From the NCBI GenBank assembly GCA_020060485.1, contig JAGVAB010000016.1, forward strand, positions 1 to 16,090: a DNA stretch of 16,090 nt, given 5' to 3'. The notes below the pieces were generated by a model, which was not told the DNA's origin, ran no database searches, and was given only the letters and a program-made list of their open reading frames with translations. The translations under genes and the position numbers were made by a program. Positions 15,922-16,090 of this stretch are shown piece by piece (position 1 is the first letter of the stretch; each line of letters starts with the position of its first letter). Origin of the DNA: Anaerolineales bacterium. GTDB lineage: Bacteria; Chloroflexota; Anaerolineae; Anaerolineales; Anaerolineaceae.

Positions 15922-15953
15922 AATCAATTCGTCAACCCGTCACCCAGGAATCA
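15922..15953 (-). repeat. Degenerate 8-bp tandem repeat block E
   Basis: On the minus strand four units in 8-base phase are visible: TGATTCCT, GGGTGACG, GGTTGACG and AATTGATT. The block is about 54 bp upstream of rsmI and oriented with it. Confidence 0.55.
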
Positions 15954-15986
15954 GGACTGAGTTGAAATCAAGTTCCCTGATCCCAG

Positions 15987-16064
15987 CATGACATTCTCAA
16001 GAAAGCTTGACATTTGCGATTTTTCAAAACAGTGAAGGTCATCCAGATCAAAGTAGATGCAAAA
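15987..16064 (+). repeat. 78-bp dispersed repeat, right copy
   Basis: This is the inverted partner of 95-172 (74/78 identical, no gaps, four transitions). It lies in the non-coding end of the window, 33 bp beyond octamer block E. A C-rich run (16083-16090) begins just after it and is cut by the window edge. The left copy is likewise followed by C-rich DNA on its outer side. Confidence 0.85.
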
Positions 16065-16090
16065 TGCTGATGATAATGGATTCCTCCCCC

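Noticed and set aside
15987..16064. Short peptides encoded by the 78-bp repeat on either strand
   Set aside because: Both strands have open frames, none has a Shine-Dalgarno, and the four differences do not favour synonymous sites clearly in any frame.
95..16064. The 78-bp inverted pair as terminal repeats of a 16-kb transposon
   Set aside because: The enclosed genes are core housekeeping functions with no transposase or integrase that looks active, so a dispersed repeat is more likely.

Overview
The window looks like chromosomal housekeeping DNA from a Chloroflexota bacterium, probably of the Anaerolineae type. This placement is inferred from gene content and style and was not tested by search. 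Supporting traits are the moderately GC-rich coding DNA, an SH3b lipoprotein with a Pro/Thr-rich stalk, a two-pass ECF anti-sigma factor, long TPR proteins, and intergenic DNA crowded with small repeats. I see no tRNA, rRNA, CRISPR array or intact insertion sequence.

Layout. Positions 1-462 hold no gene. They contain a GC-rich hairpin, one copy of a 78-bp repeat, two blocks of a degenerate 8-bp tandem repeat and a promoter. A tight four-gene rightward operon follows (463-8333): a modular protein with a degenerate receiver domain and a C-terminal IS200/Y1-transposase-like domain that has lost its catalytic residues; DNA polymerase I (polA); a 774-aa TPR protein; and an ADP-ribosylglycohydrolase. 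A second rightward operon (8468-10556) encodes an ECF sigma factor, its membrane anti-sigma factor and a zinc-ribbon NUDIX hydrolase, with both junctions overlapping as ATGA. After a 340-bp repeat-rich gap comes a full-length FtsK/SpoIIIE DNA translocase (10897-13311), then an SH3b lipoprotein (13413-14402). The right end is a leftward pair, rsmI-rsmE, for two 16S rRNA methyltransferases. The rsmE stop codon overlaps the lipoprotein stop codon. The last 223 bp hold the rsmI promoter, another 8-bp repeat block and the second, inverted copy of the 78-bp repeat.

How the parts relate. PolA, FtsK, RsmE and RsmI are core replication, segregation and ribosome functions. The sigma/anti-sigma/NUDIX cassette looks like an envelope-responsive regulator. 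The most unusual items are: (1) the receiver-like protein ending in an apparently inactivated HUH/Y1 transposase domain, co-transcribed with polA; (2) an octamer-periodic repeat (roughly RRTTGACT) in five intergenic blocks, oriented with the downstream gene wherever that gene is inside the window; (3) a 78-bp element present as inverted copies about 15.8 kb apart, differing only by four transitions; and (4) two promoters whose -10 boxes lie 6-7 nt from the start codon, implying leaderless mRNAs.
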